From Cyclobacterium marinum DSM 745 (GTDB lineage: Bacteria > Bacteroidota > Bacteroidia > Cytophagales > Cyclobacteriaceae), in the NCBI RefSeq assembly GCF_000222485.1, contig NC_015914.1, positions 4,818,001 to 4,882,000 of the forward strand: a stretch of 64,000 nt of DNA, given 5' to 3'. Below the pieces are notes generated by a model that was given only the letters and a program-made list of their open reading frames with translations, was not told the DNA's origin and did no database searches. Made by a program: the position numbers and the translations under genes. Positions within the stretch are counted from its first letter, which is position 1; the number at the start of each line of letters is the position of its first letter. Below, in pieces: positions 33,781 through 43,431 of this stretch.

Positions 33781-36609
33781 ATGATGGATTTCTATCCTAA
33801 TCAAAGATGGGCAAGTGAAGGTGAGCCGGACTTAGGTGTAGGTGTAATTATTGAAGCAAAAAAAAATCGAGTGAAAGTCAGTTTCCCTAGCACAGGGGAG
33901 ACGAGACAGTATGCAATAGATAATGCACCTTTGCGCAGGGTGATATTTAAACCCGGAGATACTGTAAAGGATGTCAACAAACGGTCGTTTGTCATTGAAC
34001 GGGTGCAAGTTAATGGTGAACTTGTTGTGTATATAGGTAATCAAGGCACTTTATCAGAAGCAGATTTAGGAGACGTTTCCATAACTCATGGGGTTGATGA
34101 TAGACTTTTACTAGGGGAAGTAGATAAACCTGCGGTTTTTGCCTTACGCAGGAAAACATTGGCGTATGACCATAAACGTAGGATTGCACCGATAAATGGT
34201 TTTGTAGGAGGTCGAATAGATCTTATTCCCCATCAACTTTATATTGCCCATGAAGTAAGTTCAAGGTATTCGCCCAGAGTATTACTGTCCGATCAGGTAG
34301 GCCTTGGCAAAACCATTGAAGCCTGTCTTATTATGCACCGGTTATTATTAAGTGGTCAAGCTTCGCGAATAATCATATTGGTTCCGGATTCATTGATCCA
34401 CCAGTGGTTTGTGGAGATGTTAAGACGCTTCAATTTATGGTTTCATATTTTTGATGAAGAAAGATGTGAGGCATTGGATGAAAGTGCTCCGGAGGGAAAT
34501 CCTTTTTTGGATGATCAACTGGTACTCTGTAGCACTACCTTTTTATCAGGATCACAAAAGAGAGCGAGGCAAGCTATCACTGCAAGCTGGGATATGCTGG
34601 TAGTAGACGAGGCGCATCATTTGTCATGGTCTTTGGAAAATATCAGCCCTGAGTACGCTATTGTAGAAGCTTTAAGTAAAGTTGCAAAAGCGCTTTTACT
34701 ATTAACCGCTACCCCTGAACAGCTTGGTGCCGAAAGCCATTTTGCTCGATTAAGATTGTTAGATCCAGAAAGGTATAATGATTATGATGTTTTCGTCAAT
34801 GAATCACAAGACCATACTGCCATTGCCAACATTGTGGAAAAATTGGCATCAGGAGAAAAGGCAGATATAAAGGACAAAGCCTTATTAAAGAGTTTATTTG
34901 GCGATAAAAGAATTGCGAAACTAGAGGAACAAGGGCGAATAGGCGAAAATCAACTAATTGAAGATTTATTGGATCAACATGGCCCCGGTAGGGTAGTGTT
35001 TAGAAATACCCGGGCTGCAATGAGTGGTTTTCCAACCAGAGAAGTTCAATTAATTCCTTTGAAAACCGAAACAAGTCAGCAAGAATGGGTTAAGCGCATG
35101 TCAGCTGAATTTATAATGGACAAAGGCTCTGGAAGGGAATCAAAAGATCCTTTTCATTTTTTAAAGGATCCTCGGGTGATATGGCTGGTACATTTATTGG
35201 AAGAGCTAAATCCTAATAAATTGGTTTTGATTTGCCGATCTAAAATGAAAGTTTTGGCATTAGAAAAAGCCTTGCGAAACCTTAGCAGTGCAAAAGTAGG
35301 GGTTTTTCATGAGGACCTTAATATTGTACAAAGGGATCGCAATGCTGCTTGGTTTGCTGAAGAAAGTGGTGCAAGGGTTTTATTGTGTTCCGAAATAGGT
35401 AGTGAAGGGAGAAACTTTCAATTTGCGCATCATTTGGTATTGTTTGATTTACCATTGCATCCTGAGCTACTGGAACAACGAATAGGACGGTTAGATCGGA
35501 TAGGACAAGCAGAAAAAATTCGTATTTATGTGCCCTTTTTAAAAGGCAGTCCCCAAGAAATTTTAGCACGATGGTTTCATGAAGGTTTGAATGCTTTTGA
35601 AGAAAATATAGAAGGTGGAAACCAGATTGGAGAATTGTTTGGAGAGCGGTTATTTGAGCTAGCAATGACTTCTATGAAACATGACATTTTTGCCGATCTA
35701 GAAAGCTTAATAAGGGAGACTGCAAGTTACCAAAGAGCACTTAAGCAAACTTTAGCTAATGGTCGAGACAGGTTACTTGAAATGAACTCTTTTAGACCTA
35801 AGGTTGCTATGGAATTGGTAGACAAAATTCATGAAGCAGACAAGGATTTAAAACTTGAAAACTATATGTCTGAGGTTTTTGAACATTTTCGAGTTGAGAT
35901 GGAAGATTTGGCTCCTCGTACTTATTGGTTGCGTCCGAGTAAAGCCAATCACACAGCATTTCCATCTATACCCGAAAAGGGGATTTCAATTACTTTCGAT
36001 CGAAAACGGGCCTTGAGTAGGGAAGACATTGATTTTATCAGTTGGGACCATCCCATGGTGACAGGGGCGATTGATATGGTGCTGGGAATGGGTACTGGAG
36101 CTGCTAGTTTTGGGCGGCTTAAGGGTACAACAAAAACCGGAATACTTATGGAAGTAATTTTTGTTCTCGAAACTTCAGGAAAAGAAGGTGTATATGTGGA
36201 TCGGTTTCTTCCCAACACACCTTTGCGTGTAGTCGTAAATCATTTGGGAGAAGAAGTTACCGATAGTTATCCAGTTGGTTTATTAAACAAGCAATTGGTG
36301 TCCGGAGAAATCACCGAGTTGATAGGAAATGATAGATTCGTTGATGAAATATTTCCTGAAATGATAAAGACTGCAGAAGAAATAGCCGACCAAATGAAGG
36401 ACAAAGAAATTGATTCAGGACTTCAATACATGAACCATACCTTAGATCATGAAATTGGGAGATTGGCTTATTTGTATAAAAGAAATAATGCCATAAGACC
36501 GGATGAAATAAGAACAGCTTTGGAGCAGAAAAATGAGCTAGCTGAGTTGATTACAAATGCAAGAATAAGAATCGATGCCATTCAATTGATTCGAGAAGGA
36601 GTAAATTAA
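33781..36609 (+). CDS. rapA: RapA-like SWI2/SNF2 ATPase
   Basis: A 942-residue Snf2-family ATPase resembling RapA, which recycles stalled RNA polymerase. The N-terminal FYPNQRWASEGEPDLGVGVI fold matches the Tudor-like RapA domain. Helicase motifs: LLSDQVGLGKTIEA (Walker A, near residue 175), VVDEAHHLSW (DEAH, near 278), LLLTATPEQ (motif III), and QRIGRLDRIGQA (motif VI). Length and domain order match RapA, though the C-terminal quarter is divergent. Two ATG codons follow a GTG at 33775; I chose 33781. The NrnA-like gene starts 51 bp after its stop and may be co-transcribed. Whether it acts in transcription or as a stand-alone remodeller cannot be told. Confidence 0.9.
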   Translation: MMDFYPNQRWASEGEPDLGVGVIIEAKKNRVKVSFPSTGETRQYAIDNAPLRRVIFKPGDTVKDVNKRSFVIERVQVNGELVVYIGNQGTLSEADLGDVSITHGVDDRLLLGEVDKPAVFALRRKTLAYDHKRRIAPINGFVGGRIDLIPHQLYIAHEVSSRYSPRVLLSDQVGLGKTIEACLIMHRLLLSGQASRIIILVPDSLIHQWFVEMLRRFNLWFHIFDEERCEALDESAPEGNPFLDDQLVLCSTTFLSGSQKRARQAITASWDMLVVDEAHHLSWSLENISPEYAIVEALSKVAKALLLLTATPEQLGAESHFARLRLLDPERYNDYDVFVNESQDHTAIANIVEKLASGEKADIKDKALLKSLFGDKRIAKLEEQGRIGENQLIEDLLDQHGPGRVVFRNTRAAMSGFPTREVQLIPLKTETSQQEWVKRMSAEFIMDKGSGRESKDPFHFLKDPRVIWLVHLLEELNPNKLVLICRSKMKVLALEKALRNLSSAKVGVFHEDLNIVQRDRNAAWFAEESGARVLLCSEIGSEGRNFQFAHHLVLFDLPLHPELLEQRIGRLDRIGQAEKIRIYVPFLKGSPQEILARWFHEGLNAFEENIEGGNQIGELFGERLFELAMTSMKHDIFADLESLIRETASYQRALKQTLANGRDRLLEMNSFRPKVAMELVDKIHEADKDLKLENYMSEVFEHFRVEMEDLAPRTYWLRPSKANHTAFPSIPEKGISITFDRKRALSREDIDFISWDHPMVTGAIDMVLGMGTGAASFGRLKGTTKTGILMEVIFVLETSGKEGVYVDRFLPNTPLRVVVNHLGEEVTDSYPVGLLNKQLVSGEITELIGNDRFVDEIFPEMIKTAEEIADQMKDKEIDSGLQYMNHTLDHEIGRLAYLYKRNNAIRPDEIRTALEQKNELAELITNARIRIDAIQLIREGVN

Positions 36610-36660
36610 TCAAATTTTGCTATTAGACTTTATCAACGTAAAAAATTGAATACAATATAT

Positions 36661-37665
36661 ATGAATAAATACGAACAAATAGTGGCAGAAATTAAAGCTG
36701 CTTCAAATATAATTATCACCTCTCATAAATCGCCGGATGGTGATTCTGTAGGAAGTTCTTTGGGTTTGCTATATTTTATAGAAAAATTGGGGAAAAATGC
36801 CACAATATGCCACCCGGATCCTGCTCCCGGGTTTTTGGATTGGCTAGATACTTCAGCATTTTTAACAATGACGGATGAATCGGAAGCCATAACTGAGGCT
36901 TTTTCTAAGGCTGACTTGGTTTTCTGTCTGGATTATAACGGAACCAACAGAGTAGGTCATGACATGCAAGTCTTGTTGGAAGGACTAAAATGCAAAAGGA
37001 TAATGATTGACCATCACCTTGATCCTGAAGATTTTCCTGATATATTAGTTTCAGAAACTACAGTTTCTTCAACAGCCGAGTTAATCGTGGAATTAATTGA
37101 ACAATCTGGAAATAGCGCATTGCTTGATAAGAAAATCGGAACACCACTCTACTTGGGGATTCTCACGGATACAGGTAGCTTCCGTTTTCCTTCAACAAGT
37201 CCACGTACACATGAAATCTTAGCCAAGTTATTAGCATCCGGTGTTGCGCATCATTTGATCCATGAAATGTTAAGCGATAACAATACCGAAAGTCGTTTGC
37301 GTTTGCAAGGATATGCAATGTGTGAAAAATTGGAAGTTATGGAAGAAAATAAGGTGGCCATAATTTCTTTATCAAAAGAAGAATTAGCCAAATACAATTT
37401 TCAAAAGGGAGATACCGACAGCCTGGCAAATCAAGCCTTGACTATCAAGGGTATGAAAGCGGCCATTGTGTTCACGGAAAGAGATGGTATTATGAAGATT
37501 TCTTTCCGCTCTAAAGGGCAGGAAAATCCGGTAAATATTATGGCAGCAGAAAATTTTAATGGTGGTGGGCATATGAATGCCTCCGGAGGAATGAGCGAAT
37601 TATCAGTTTCTGAAACATTGGATAAAATCAAGCGATTGGTACCAAAATATTTCCCAGCCGGTTAA
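36661..37665 (+). CDS. nrnA: DHH/DHHA1 phosphoesterase, NrnA-like (oligoribonuclease/pAp phosphatase)
   Basis: A 334-residue DHH phosphoesterase. N-terminal catalytic domain: IIITSHKSPDGDSVGSSLG (D-x-D motif), FCLDYNG, MIDHHLDPEDFP (DHH motif), and GILTDTGSFRFP. C-terminal DHHA1 domain: SFRSKGQENPVNIMAAENFNGGGHMNASGG, where GGGHxxASGG binds nucleotide. Homologues degrade nano-RNA and hydrolyse pAp to AMP. ATG 36661 (MNKYEQIVAEI) is used; upstream in-frame TTG 36646 is unlikely. A strong terminator follows at 37680. Confidence 0.88.
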   Translation: MNKYEQIVAEIKAASNIIITSHKSPDGDSVGSSLGLLYFIEKLGKNATICHPDPAPGFLDWLDTSAFLTMTDESEAITEAFSKADLVFCLDYNGTNRVGHDMQVLLEGLKCKRIMIDHHLDPEDFPDILVSETTVSSTAELIVELIEQSGNSALLDKKIGTPLYLGILTDTGSFRFPSTSPRTHEILAKLLASGVAHHLIHEMLSDNNTESRLRLQGYAMCEKLEVMEENKVAIISLSKEELAKYNFQKGDTDSLANQALTIKGMKAAIVFTERDGIMKISFRSKGQENPVNIMAAENFNGGGHMNASGGMSELSVSETLDKIKRLVPKYFPAG

Positions 37666-37679
37666 TCTGGCAATTCTTC

Positions 37680-37718
37680 AAAAAAGCGTCACTTTGATAA
37701 GATAAGTGGTGCTTTTTT
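37680..37718. terminator. Bidirectional intrinsic terminator
   Basis: AAAAAAGCGTCACTT (37680-37694) pairs with AAGTGGTGCTTTTTT (37704-37718) through two G-T pairs over a 9-nt loop. It lies between the convergent nrnA and histidine-kinase genes and can serve both strands. Confidence 0.85.
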
Positions 37719-37721
37719 ACT

Positions 37722-38816
37722 TTAACTTTGAAGTTTGATTTTGTTTGGAATTTCAACGGTGAACGTGGTACCAACTCCTATATCAGAATTTATTTTAATA
37801 AAGCCTTCTAGGTTTCTAATCGATTTCTGAACCAAAAATAAACCTAACCCTACACCTTCACTTGATTTTCGGTTAACCTGATAATTGCGCTTCATTAGCT
37901 TAGGGATGTCCTCTTTTTTTATTCCTAGCCCATTGTCGGCAACCTGTAAAACCCCTTTATTTTCATCGGATTTAAAATGCAATGCAATAAATTTATTTGT
38001 TTTTAAGGGGTCTGAATATTTGATGGCATTGCTTACCAAATTGGAAAAGATGGATTGAAGCTCATTTTCGTTGCTATAAAAATCTCCGTCTTGTTGTATG
38101 TCTAACTTTATCTCAATGCCATTTTGGTTAAGAAGATGGGGTATGGTATCTAAATATTTGGTTACGATTTGTTCCATGTCGATGGCTTTTACATCACCTA
38201 TTGAAGCAATATGCTTTAGGGTTTCTTTGACAAAGGACCTTAGGTTTGCACTTCCTTTTCCTATGAGATCCAAATATTCGTTGACACTTTCCTTATCGTT
38301 TTCTGATTTTGATAAATTAATTAGCCCCATTATTGAAGCCAATGGGTTTTGAATGTCATGGACAATTTTCTGTAAAGTTGTGTGAAGCCGTTCATTAAGA
38401 ATTAGAGACTGCTTGTAATTTTTTTCAATTTCCAACTCTGCCATTTTTCTGTTGGTAATATTGATATGGGCCATTAAGGTTAAGTCGGGGTTTTCCAGTA
38501 CTTGTGTTACCCGTAGAATAAACCACCTTTTTTCTGTGGGAGAATGGCAAGGGTATTCTAATTCAAATTTTTCAACCTTCCTATTGATAACCTGCTGAAT
38601 GCCTTTTTTGGCCTCCATTGCCATTCTGGTTTCCTCTCCTTTAACACTTTCGCAGGTAGATAAATAATTGGTATTGACTCCTGTACGGGAAAGGTCTCCA
38701 CTATTTTCAACAGAAAAGTTGCTCCATGCTTTATTAGTGAAAATAATTTGTCCCCTACGATTAATAACAGCCATTGAATCAGGTACAGAATCAAGTATGT
38801 TAAAATTATTGACCAT
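37722..38816 (-). CDS. PAS-domain sensor histidine kinase
   Basis: A 364-residue cytoplasmic-type sensor kinase without membrane segments. PAS domain at about 5-120 (DSVPDSMAVINRRGQIIFTNKAW). The H-box LQKIVHDIQNPLASIMGLINLSK carries the phospho-acceptor His153. ATP-binding boxes: FSNLVSNAIKYSD (N), VLQVADNGLGIKK (G1), SSEGVGLGLFLVQKSI (G2). No response regulator is adjacent; it is an orphan kinase. The signal sensed by PAS is not evident. A weak hairpin (38841-38865) lies just upstream of its start. Confidence 0.87.
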   Translation of the reverse strand: MVNNFNILDSVPDSMAVINRRGQIIFTNKAWSNFSVENSGDLSRTGVNTNYLSTCESVKGEETRMAMEAKKGIQQVINRKVEKFELEYPCHSPTEKRWFILRVTQVLENPDLTLMAHINITNRKMAELEIEKNYKQSLILNERLHTTLQKIVHDIQNPLASIMGLINLSKSENDKESVNEYLDLIGKGSANLRSFVKETLKHIASIGDVKAIDMEQIVTKYLDTIPHLLNQNGIEIKLDIQQDGDFYSNENELQSIFSNLVSNAIKYSDPLKTNKFIALHFKSDENKGVLQVADNGLGIKKEDIPKLMKRNYQVNRKSSEGVGLGLFLVQKSIRNLEGFIKINSDIGVGTTFTVEIPNKIKLQS

Positions 38817-39084
38817 TTTTTCTACCAGTTAGAATAAATATCATGCCAAATGGGAATTGGTATGACAAATTACCGTAAGCATATGTTACCCTTTTAAAGG
38901 ATCAATTTCCTTATTTAGCTTTTTTTCAAGGATTTGCTAATTCATCTAATTATAATAGGTTTTATTTCAATGAACCTCAATTGTATCTTTTGATTCCAAT
39001 CAAGACCTTGTATTTCCGAAAGACCGCACAATTTGTCTATATTTAGTTTAGAATAATACCAGCTCTTATAATGGATGTTTTTGC

Positions 39085-40701
39085 TTATCCATACAAGTTC
39101 AATAGTAGTTCCAAATCTTCCAAAGTATTGGCCTCATGAACGGGTTTGTCTTTTCTCCATCTATGCATCCTTGGAAAACGTAAGGCTACACCTGATTTAT
39201 GGCGGGATGACCTGGCTATTCCCTCAAATGCAATTTCAAACACCAAGGCCGGTTTAACACTTCTTACGGGCCCAAACCGCTCTATCGTATTCCGTTTGAC
39301 AAATGCATCCACCTCATTAATTTCTTTGTCTGTTAACCCTGAGTAGGCTTTGGCAAAAGGTACAAGTTCATTGCCTTTCCAAACTGCAAATGTGTAATCC
39401 GTATATAAATTTGCCCTTCTTCCATGGCCTCTCATGGCATATAGAAGAACAGCATCTATAGTTAGTGGATCAATTTTCCATTTCCACCAATCACCTTTTT
39501 TTCTTCCTACTTTATATGTGCCGAATTTACTTTTGAGCATTAAACCTTCTGCATGGTAAATTCTTGAATCGGCTCTTTCTTTTATTAAATCTTCCCATTC
39601 ATTAAATTGGACCACTTCAGATATAAGTAATTTTTCTGATGCCCCTTGCTTTACCAACTTTTCCAATTCTTGTCGCCTATAATGTAAAGGAGATTCCCTA
39701 ATATCTTTACCGTTGAGCTCTAAAAGATCATAGGCAATCATTACTACCGGAGCTTTATCTAATATGTTTTTACTAACATTTTTTCGGCCTATACGGCTTT
39801 GTAATACATTAAATCCCAAAGGTTGGTCGAGTTGATAAGCAATGATTTCTCCATCAATGACGGTTCCGTTAGGAAGTTTCTCTATAAGTATTTCAAATTC
39901 AGGAAATTTGTCCGTAATTAATTCCTCTCCCCTTGACCAAAGAAATAACTGGTTTTCTCGAATTATCAATTGCCCTCTAATACCATCCCATTTTCTTTCA
40001 GCCAGCCAATCCTTTGGCTTTCCCAATTCATGAATCTCATTTTCCAATCCATAAGCCAGATAAAAGGGGTAAGGTTGCGATATTTTGTCCGCAGGATCTG
40101 TTTCAATGATTAACTGATGATAAGAGCTTGTTTCAGCACTCCAATTACCCATCAATCGATGGGAAAGGGTGTTTTCATTAATACCACTGTGCTGAGCCAA
40201 TGCTCTGGTCATTAATTTTTGGGAGACACCTACCCGCCAACTTCCGGTCATTAACTTGTTAAAAACAAAGCGTTCGGTCTCATCAAGCTGATCCCATGCC
40301 CAAAGTACTTTTTGTCTTTTTGTTTCTAGGTTAGCTGACTCAATTGTATGGTCATCTTCTAGATTTTTAAGGTTAATTATAAATGATATCCATTCACTGA
40401 GGCTCTTGTTATGTTTACTTATTAGGTTTGGGTGCATCAAAGCCATGGTCTCTGCTAAATCTCCCACAATGTGATATGATTCTTCAAATAACCAAAGGGG
40501 AACATTGGCAGCTGAGGCTGCCCAAGACCTTAGTAGGGAAGTTCTTACCGTTCTTTTAGGTCTTTTATGACTTAGTATGGCAATGGTCCAGAGTTTATCG
40601 CTTTCCTCCGCATTGTCAAAATATTCCACCAAAGCAGCTACCTTTTTTAGTGTTTTGGTGGTTTGGTCAAGTTGGATAAACAATCGGACAAAATCTTTCA
40701 T
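39085..40701 (-). CDS. ATP-dependent DNA ligase of the ligase-associated repair cluster
   Basis: A 538-residue ATP-dependent ligase. An N-terminal helical domain (about 1-200) precedes the adenylation domain, whose nucleotidyl lysine is Lys237 in AERKWDGIRG (K-x-D-G motif I). Motif III-type FPEFEILIEKLPNGTVIDGEI and motif IV EGLMLK follow, and motif V/VI DWWKWKIDP and RFPRMHRWR close the OB fold. Its start overlaps the stop of the exonuclease gene by 4 bp (ATGA), so the pair is coupled. In other bacteria the same pair neighbours a DEXH helicase and the PdeM nuclease; neither is here. Seals DNA breaks; exact pathway unproven. Confidence 0.87.
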   Translation of the reverse strand: MKDFVRLFIQLDQTTKTLKKVAALVEYFDNAEESDKLWTIAILSHKRPKRTVRTSLLRSWAASAANVPLWLFEESYHIVGDLAETMALMHPNLISKHNKSLSEWISFIINLKNLEDDHTIESANLETKRQKVLWAWDQLDETERFVFNKLMTGSWRVGVSQKLMTRALAQHSGINENTLSHRLMGNWSAETSSYHQLIIETDPADKISQPYPFYLAYGLENEIHELGKPKDWLAERKWDGIRGQLIIRENQLFLWSRGEELITDKFPEFEILIEKLPNGTVIDGEIIAYQLDQPLGFNVLQSRIGRKNVSKNILDKAPVVMIAYDLLELNGKDIRESPLHYRRQELEKLVKQGASEKLLISEVVQFNEWEDLIKERADSRIYHAEGLMLKSKFGTYKVGRKKGDWWKWKIDPLTIDAVLLYAMRGHGRRANLYTDYTFAVWKGNELVPFAKAYSGLTDKEINEVDAFVKRNTIERFGPVRSVKPALVFEIAFEGIARSSRHKSGVALRFPRMHRWRKDKPVHEANTLEDLELLLNLYG

Positions 40702-41714
40702 TCAACTTCGGTTTTATCTGTTTCTGCCATTATTTCTCCCTCAAATTCAGTAGCTTCAATTTGTGTTGCTATTCCCTGATCATTTAACCATTTACTAAAT
40801 ATATTGGTGTACCCATGTGTTACAATTACCTTTTCACATCCTGTAGCCTTTATTGCGGAATTCAAACCATCCCAATCTGCATGATCTGATAAAACGAAAC
40901 CTCTGTCTAAAGATCTTCTTCTTCTAGTTCCCCTCAATTTCATCCAACCGGAGGCATTACCAACTTCATAAGGTTGAAATTTTTTCTGCCAAGAAGTACC
41001 TAAGGCAGATGGGGGAGCAATTACTAAAGCACCTCGATAAGCAGATTTATTTATTTCAGGGTTTACATAAGTTGTTGGATTCAACTTTATTCCTATGTTT
41101 CTAATGATTTCATTGGTTTTCTCTATGGCACCATGGGTAAAGATTTTCCCGATGGATGGATCTATTCCTTGAATCAACCGCTGTGCTTTTCCTAATGCAT
41201 ACCCGGTAAGAAATGTAACTTTACCTTCATCTTGGTTTTTTTTCCACCATTGGTTAATTTCATTGAATACCTCTTTTTGATCTTGCCATTGAAATACGGG
41301 TAAACCAAATGTGCATTCAGTAATGAATGTATTACACTTTATGGGTTCAAATGGACTTGAAAAACCGTCATCTTCCAATTTATAATCACCCGAAGCAACC
41401 CAAACCTCACCCTTGTATTCCACGCGTACTTGAGCAGAACCAATAATATGGCCGGCAGGATAAAAACGAAAAGATACTCCATTAATTTTTCTTTGCTCTT
41501 GGTATTCCATGGATTCAATGTGAATATCCGAGCCTAAACGGTGTTGAATAATTGGTTTGGATAGATGTTGACAGAGGTAAAACTTATTCCCCCAACGTGA
41601 GTGGTCGGCATGCGCATGGGTAATGATGGCATAGTCCACCGGTTTCCAAGGGTCTATATATACATTTGCCCTTTCGCAAAAAATACCTTTTTCTGTGAAT
41701 TGCAATAAAGCCAT
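40698..41714 (-). CDS. Ligase-associated MBL-fold DNA exonuclease
   Basis: A 338-residue metallo-beta-lactamase-fold nuclease of the beta-CASP-like type found next to ATP-dependent ligases. Motifs: DYAIITHAHADHSRWG (HxHxDH zinc site near residues 32-41), YPAGHIIGSAQV (His loop), GDYKL, TFITECTFGLP, and LSDHADWDGL plus VIVTHGYTN for the later histidines. It would resect DNA ends for the ligase, whose gene overlaps it by 4 bp. The start ATG at 41714 is good. The IS4 insertion is 265 bp upstream and could influence its expression. Confidence 0.87.
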   Translation of the reverse strand: MALLQFTEKGIFCERANVYIDPWKPVDYAIITHAHADHSRWGNKFYLCQHLSKPIIQHRLGSDIHIESMEYQEQRKINGVSFRFYPAGHIIGSAQVRVEYKGEVWVASGDYKLEDDGFSSPFEPIKCNTFITECTFGLPVFQWQDQKEVFNEINQWWKKNQDEGKVTFLTGYALGKAQRLIQGIDPSIGKIFTHGAIEKTNEIIRNIGIKLNPTTYVNPEINKSAYRGALVIAPPSALGTSWQKKFQPYEVGNASGWMKLRGTRRRRSLDRGFVLSDHADWDGLNSAIKATGCEKVIVTHGYTNIFSKWLNDQGIATQIEATEFEGEIMAETDKTEVE

Positions 41715-41855
41715 AGTCTATAAACTAAAATTGGTAAATTAAGTTTTAGATTGGCACAATAGTTCTTTATAAACAAGTATTGGTTAGACCAATTTTACTC
41801 TACCGACTCACCAATATCTCGAAATTTATATTCTTTTTGAGTTGGTGAAATCTCA

Positions 41856-41902
41856 ATAAAAAAACCTCCAAAGTTGCTTAATTCGCAGAGACTTTAGAGG
41901 TT
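41856..41902 (-). terminator. Minus-strand terminator, probably of doxX before the IS insertion
   Basis: On the minus strand: AACCTCTAAAGT, 16-nt loop, ACTTTGGAGGTT, then TTTTTTT. One G-T pair in the 12-bp stem (41863-41874 with 41891-41902). The only minus-strand gene that could need it is doxX (43812-43432), so the IS element at 41980-43420 separated gene and terminator. Confidence 0.7.
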
Positions 41903-41979
41903 GATGATAAGTTTGGGTTATTTTAAAACCAACATTTTCCATGGTAAGGATTGATAATTACCATGTATAATTAAAAATT

Positions 41980-43420
41980 ACTGTCGTCCGACTAAATTAT
42001 CAAATTTAAAATAAAGTGGTCATACTAAATTTAAAAGGACTTTATTTATGATTTTAAAAAAGTACCCCTACCCTGAGAACATTAATTGGGTTTGGGTATT
42101 ATTTAGATTTTTTTGAAATATACTTTTAAAATAAGCCTCGGAATAGACCAAAAACTTTTCTATACTGACATAAGAGCATAAATTTTTTGCCGCCACCATC
42201 ACCATTGTGGAAAAATCCTCCGCCTCCTTTATTCTCTTATGGAGTACTGTAAAGAGTAAATTCAGTATCAATGCCACCCATATCTGGATTTTGATCCCGT
42301 TCTCGCTGTCCGACAAAAAATATTTAAGCTCAAAATTTTGCTTAATCTGCTTAAAAAGAACTTCTATGATCCATCTGTTTTTGTAAAGCAAAGCTATAGT
42401 CAGTGCATTGTGTCCCATCAGGTTAGTGATAAACTCCAGTTTATCACCGCTTTCTGGGTCAATGTAACTTACCAATCTAGCCTCAACTGTCCGAGAAACT
42501 CCCTTCTCTCTGTAATTCAGGGAGATAAGTTGGTCTGAAATAACCTCTTTGCTATGGGAACAGTCAAAGTCCCGAATCACTTCATATCGGGCATTATCTT
42601 TTTTTCGAGTTACAAAATACCTGTTAGAGCTACTCCACTTTTCAAAACATGAATAGCGGTTATAACCTTTGTCGAATACCGCTATTCCATGTTCTGGAAG
42701 TTCCATAACTTTTAAAAACATGTTTTCATTGGTGGCTGCCGAACGGATGCAAATATAATTGGGAACTCCTTCTGCCAAGTTCATCTTGGCAAATACTTTA
42801 GCTCCTCCTTTCTTCTTCCCCTTTAAAGGGTTTCGACCAGCTCCCTTGAGTATCTCCTTAAAAAGCGTAATTGTTGTGGAATCAAAAACTTCCACGCAAC
42901 TGGGATCAACTTCTCCGCCAATATCCAACCAATTACCCTGAAGTTTCTTTTTATAATGAGCGAAGAGTCTTGAGTAGAGTACTGCAAAAACCTTATTGTC
43001 ACGTTTACGGTTTGCGTCAGAAAGTGTGCTCTTTGCTGGCAACTGCTTGATTCCAAATGGAATCAGCTTTTGAGCTATCAAGGAAATGTTCTTACAAACT
43101 TCCCTGAGGCTACTGTTTCTAGTCAAAACGGCATAGAACATGCATATAAAGTGATCTATAGATTTTAGCTTCTTATAATACCGATCACTATTCTCCTGTT
43201 CCACAACTTGGTTAAAAATATCTTTTGGAATCATAGATAAAAGCTGGGCTATAATAGGGTGTCCCGACAGAAAATTATTCTTATCTTGCTTCATATTGTT
43301 ATTTTTTGGTCGAAACAACAATATAAAAAAGATGGGATAGCTCCAAAGAGCTTCCCATCTTTAATTTTGTACTATTTATAGATTAATTTATTTAACCTAT
43401 TTTTGTTCTCGGACGACAGT
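41980..43420 (-). mobile_element. Complete IS4-family insertion sequence with 10-bp target duplication
   Basis: Ends ACTGTCGTCCGA (41980-41991) and TCGGACGACAGT (43409-43420) are perfect 12-bp inverted repeats. Flanking direct repeats AATTAAAAAT lie at 41969-41978 and 43421-43430; one extra T is present on the left, so the duplication is 10 or, with one mismatch, 11 bp, as usual for IS4-type elements. The 1441-bp element carries one transposase gene. It landed one base beyond the doxX stop codon. Confidence 0.92.
42068..43294 (-). CDS. IS4-family DDE transposase (DUF4372 N-terminal domain)
   Basis: Transposase of the element, 408 residues from ATG at 43294 (a TTG at 43321 would add nine). 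N-terminal DUF4372-like region (IIAQLLSMIPKDIFNQVV, DRYYKKLKSIDHFICM), then the DDE core: CVEVFDSTTI, AVFDKGYNRY and the Y-x-x-x-R-W-I-I-E signature in LLYKNRWIIEVLFKQIKQ. The catalytic triad corresponds to Asp138, Asp208 and Glu311 in this numbering. The reading frame is intact and the inverted repeats match, so the element may be active. Confidence 0.92.
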   Translation of the reverse strand: MKQDKNNFLSGHPIIAQLLSMIPKDIFNQVVEQENSDRYYKKLKSIDHFICMFYAVLTRNSSLREVCKNISLIAQKLIPFGIKQLPAKSTLSDANRKRDNKVFAVLYSRLFAHYKKKLQGNWLDIGGEVDPSCVEVFDSTTITLFKEILKGAGRNPLKGKKKGGAKVFAKMNLAEGVPNYICIRSAATNENMFLKVMELPEHGIAVFDKGYNRYSCFEKWSSSNRYFVTRKKDNARYEVIRDFDCSHSKEVISDQLISLNYREKGVSRTVEARLVSYIDPESGDKLEFITNLMGHNALTIALLYKNRWIIEVLFKQIKQNFELKYFLSDSENGIKIQIWVALILNLLFTVLHKRIKEAEDFSTMVMVAAKNLCSYVSIEKFLVYSEAYFKSIFQKNLNNTQTQLMFSG

Positions 43421-43431
43421 AATTAAAAATA

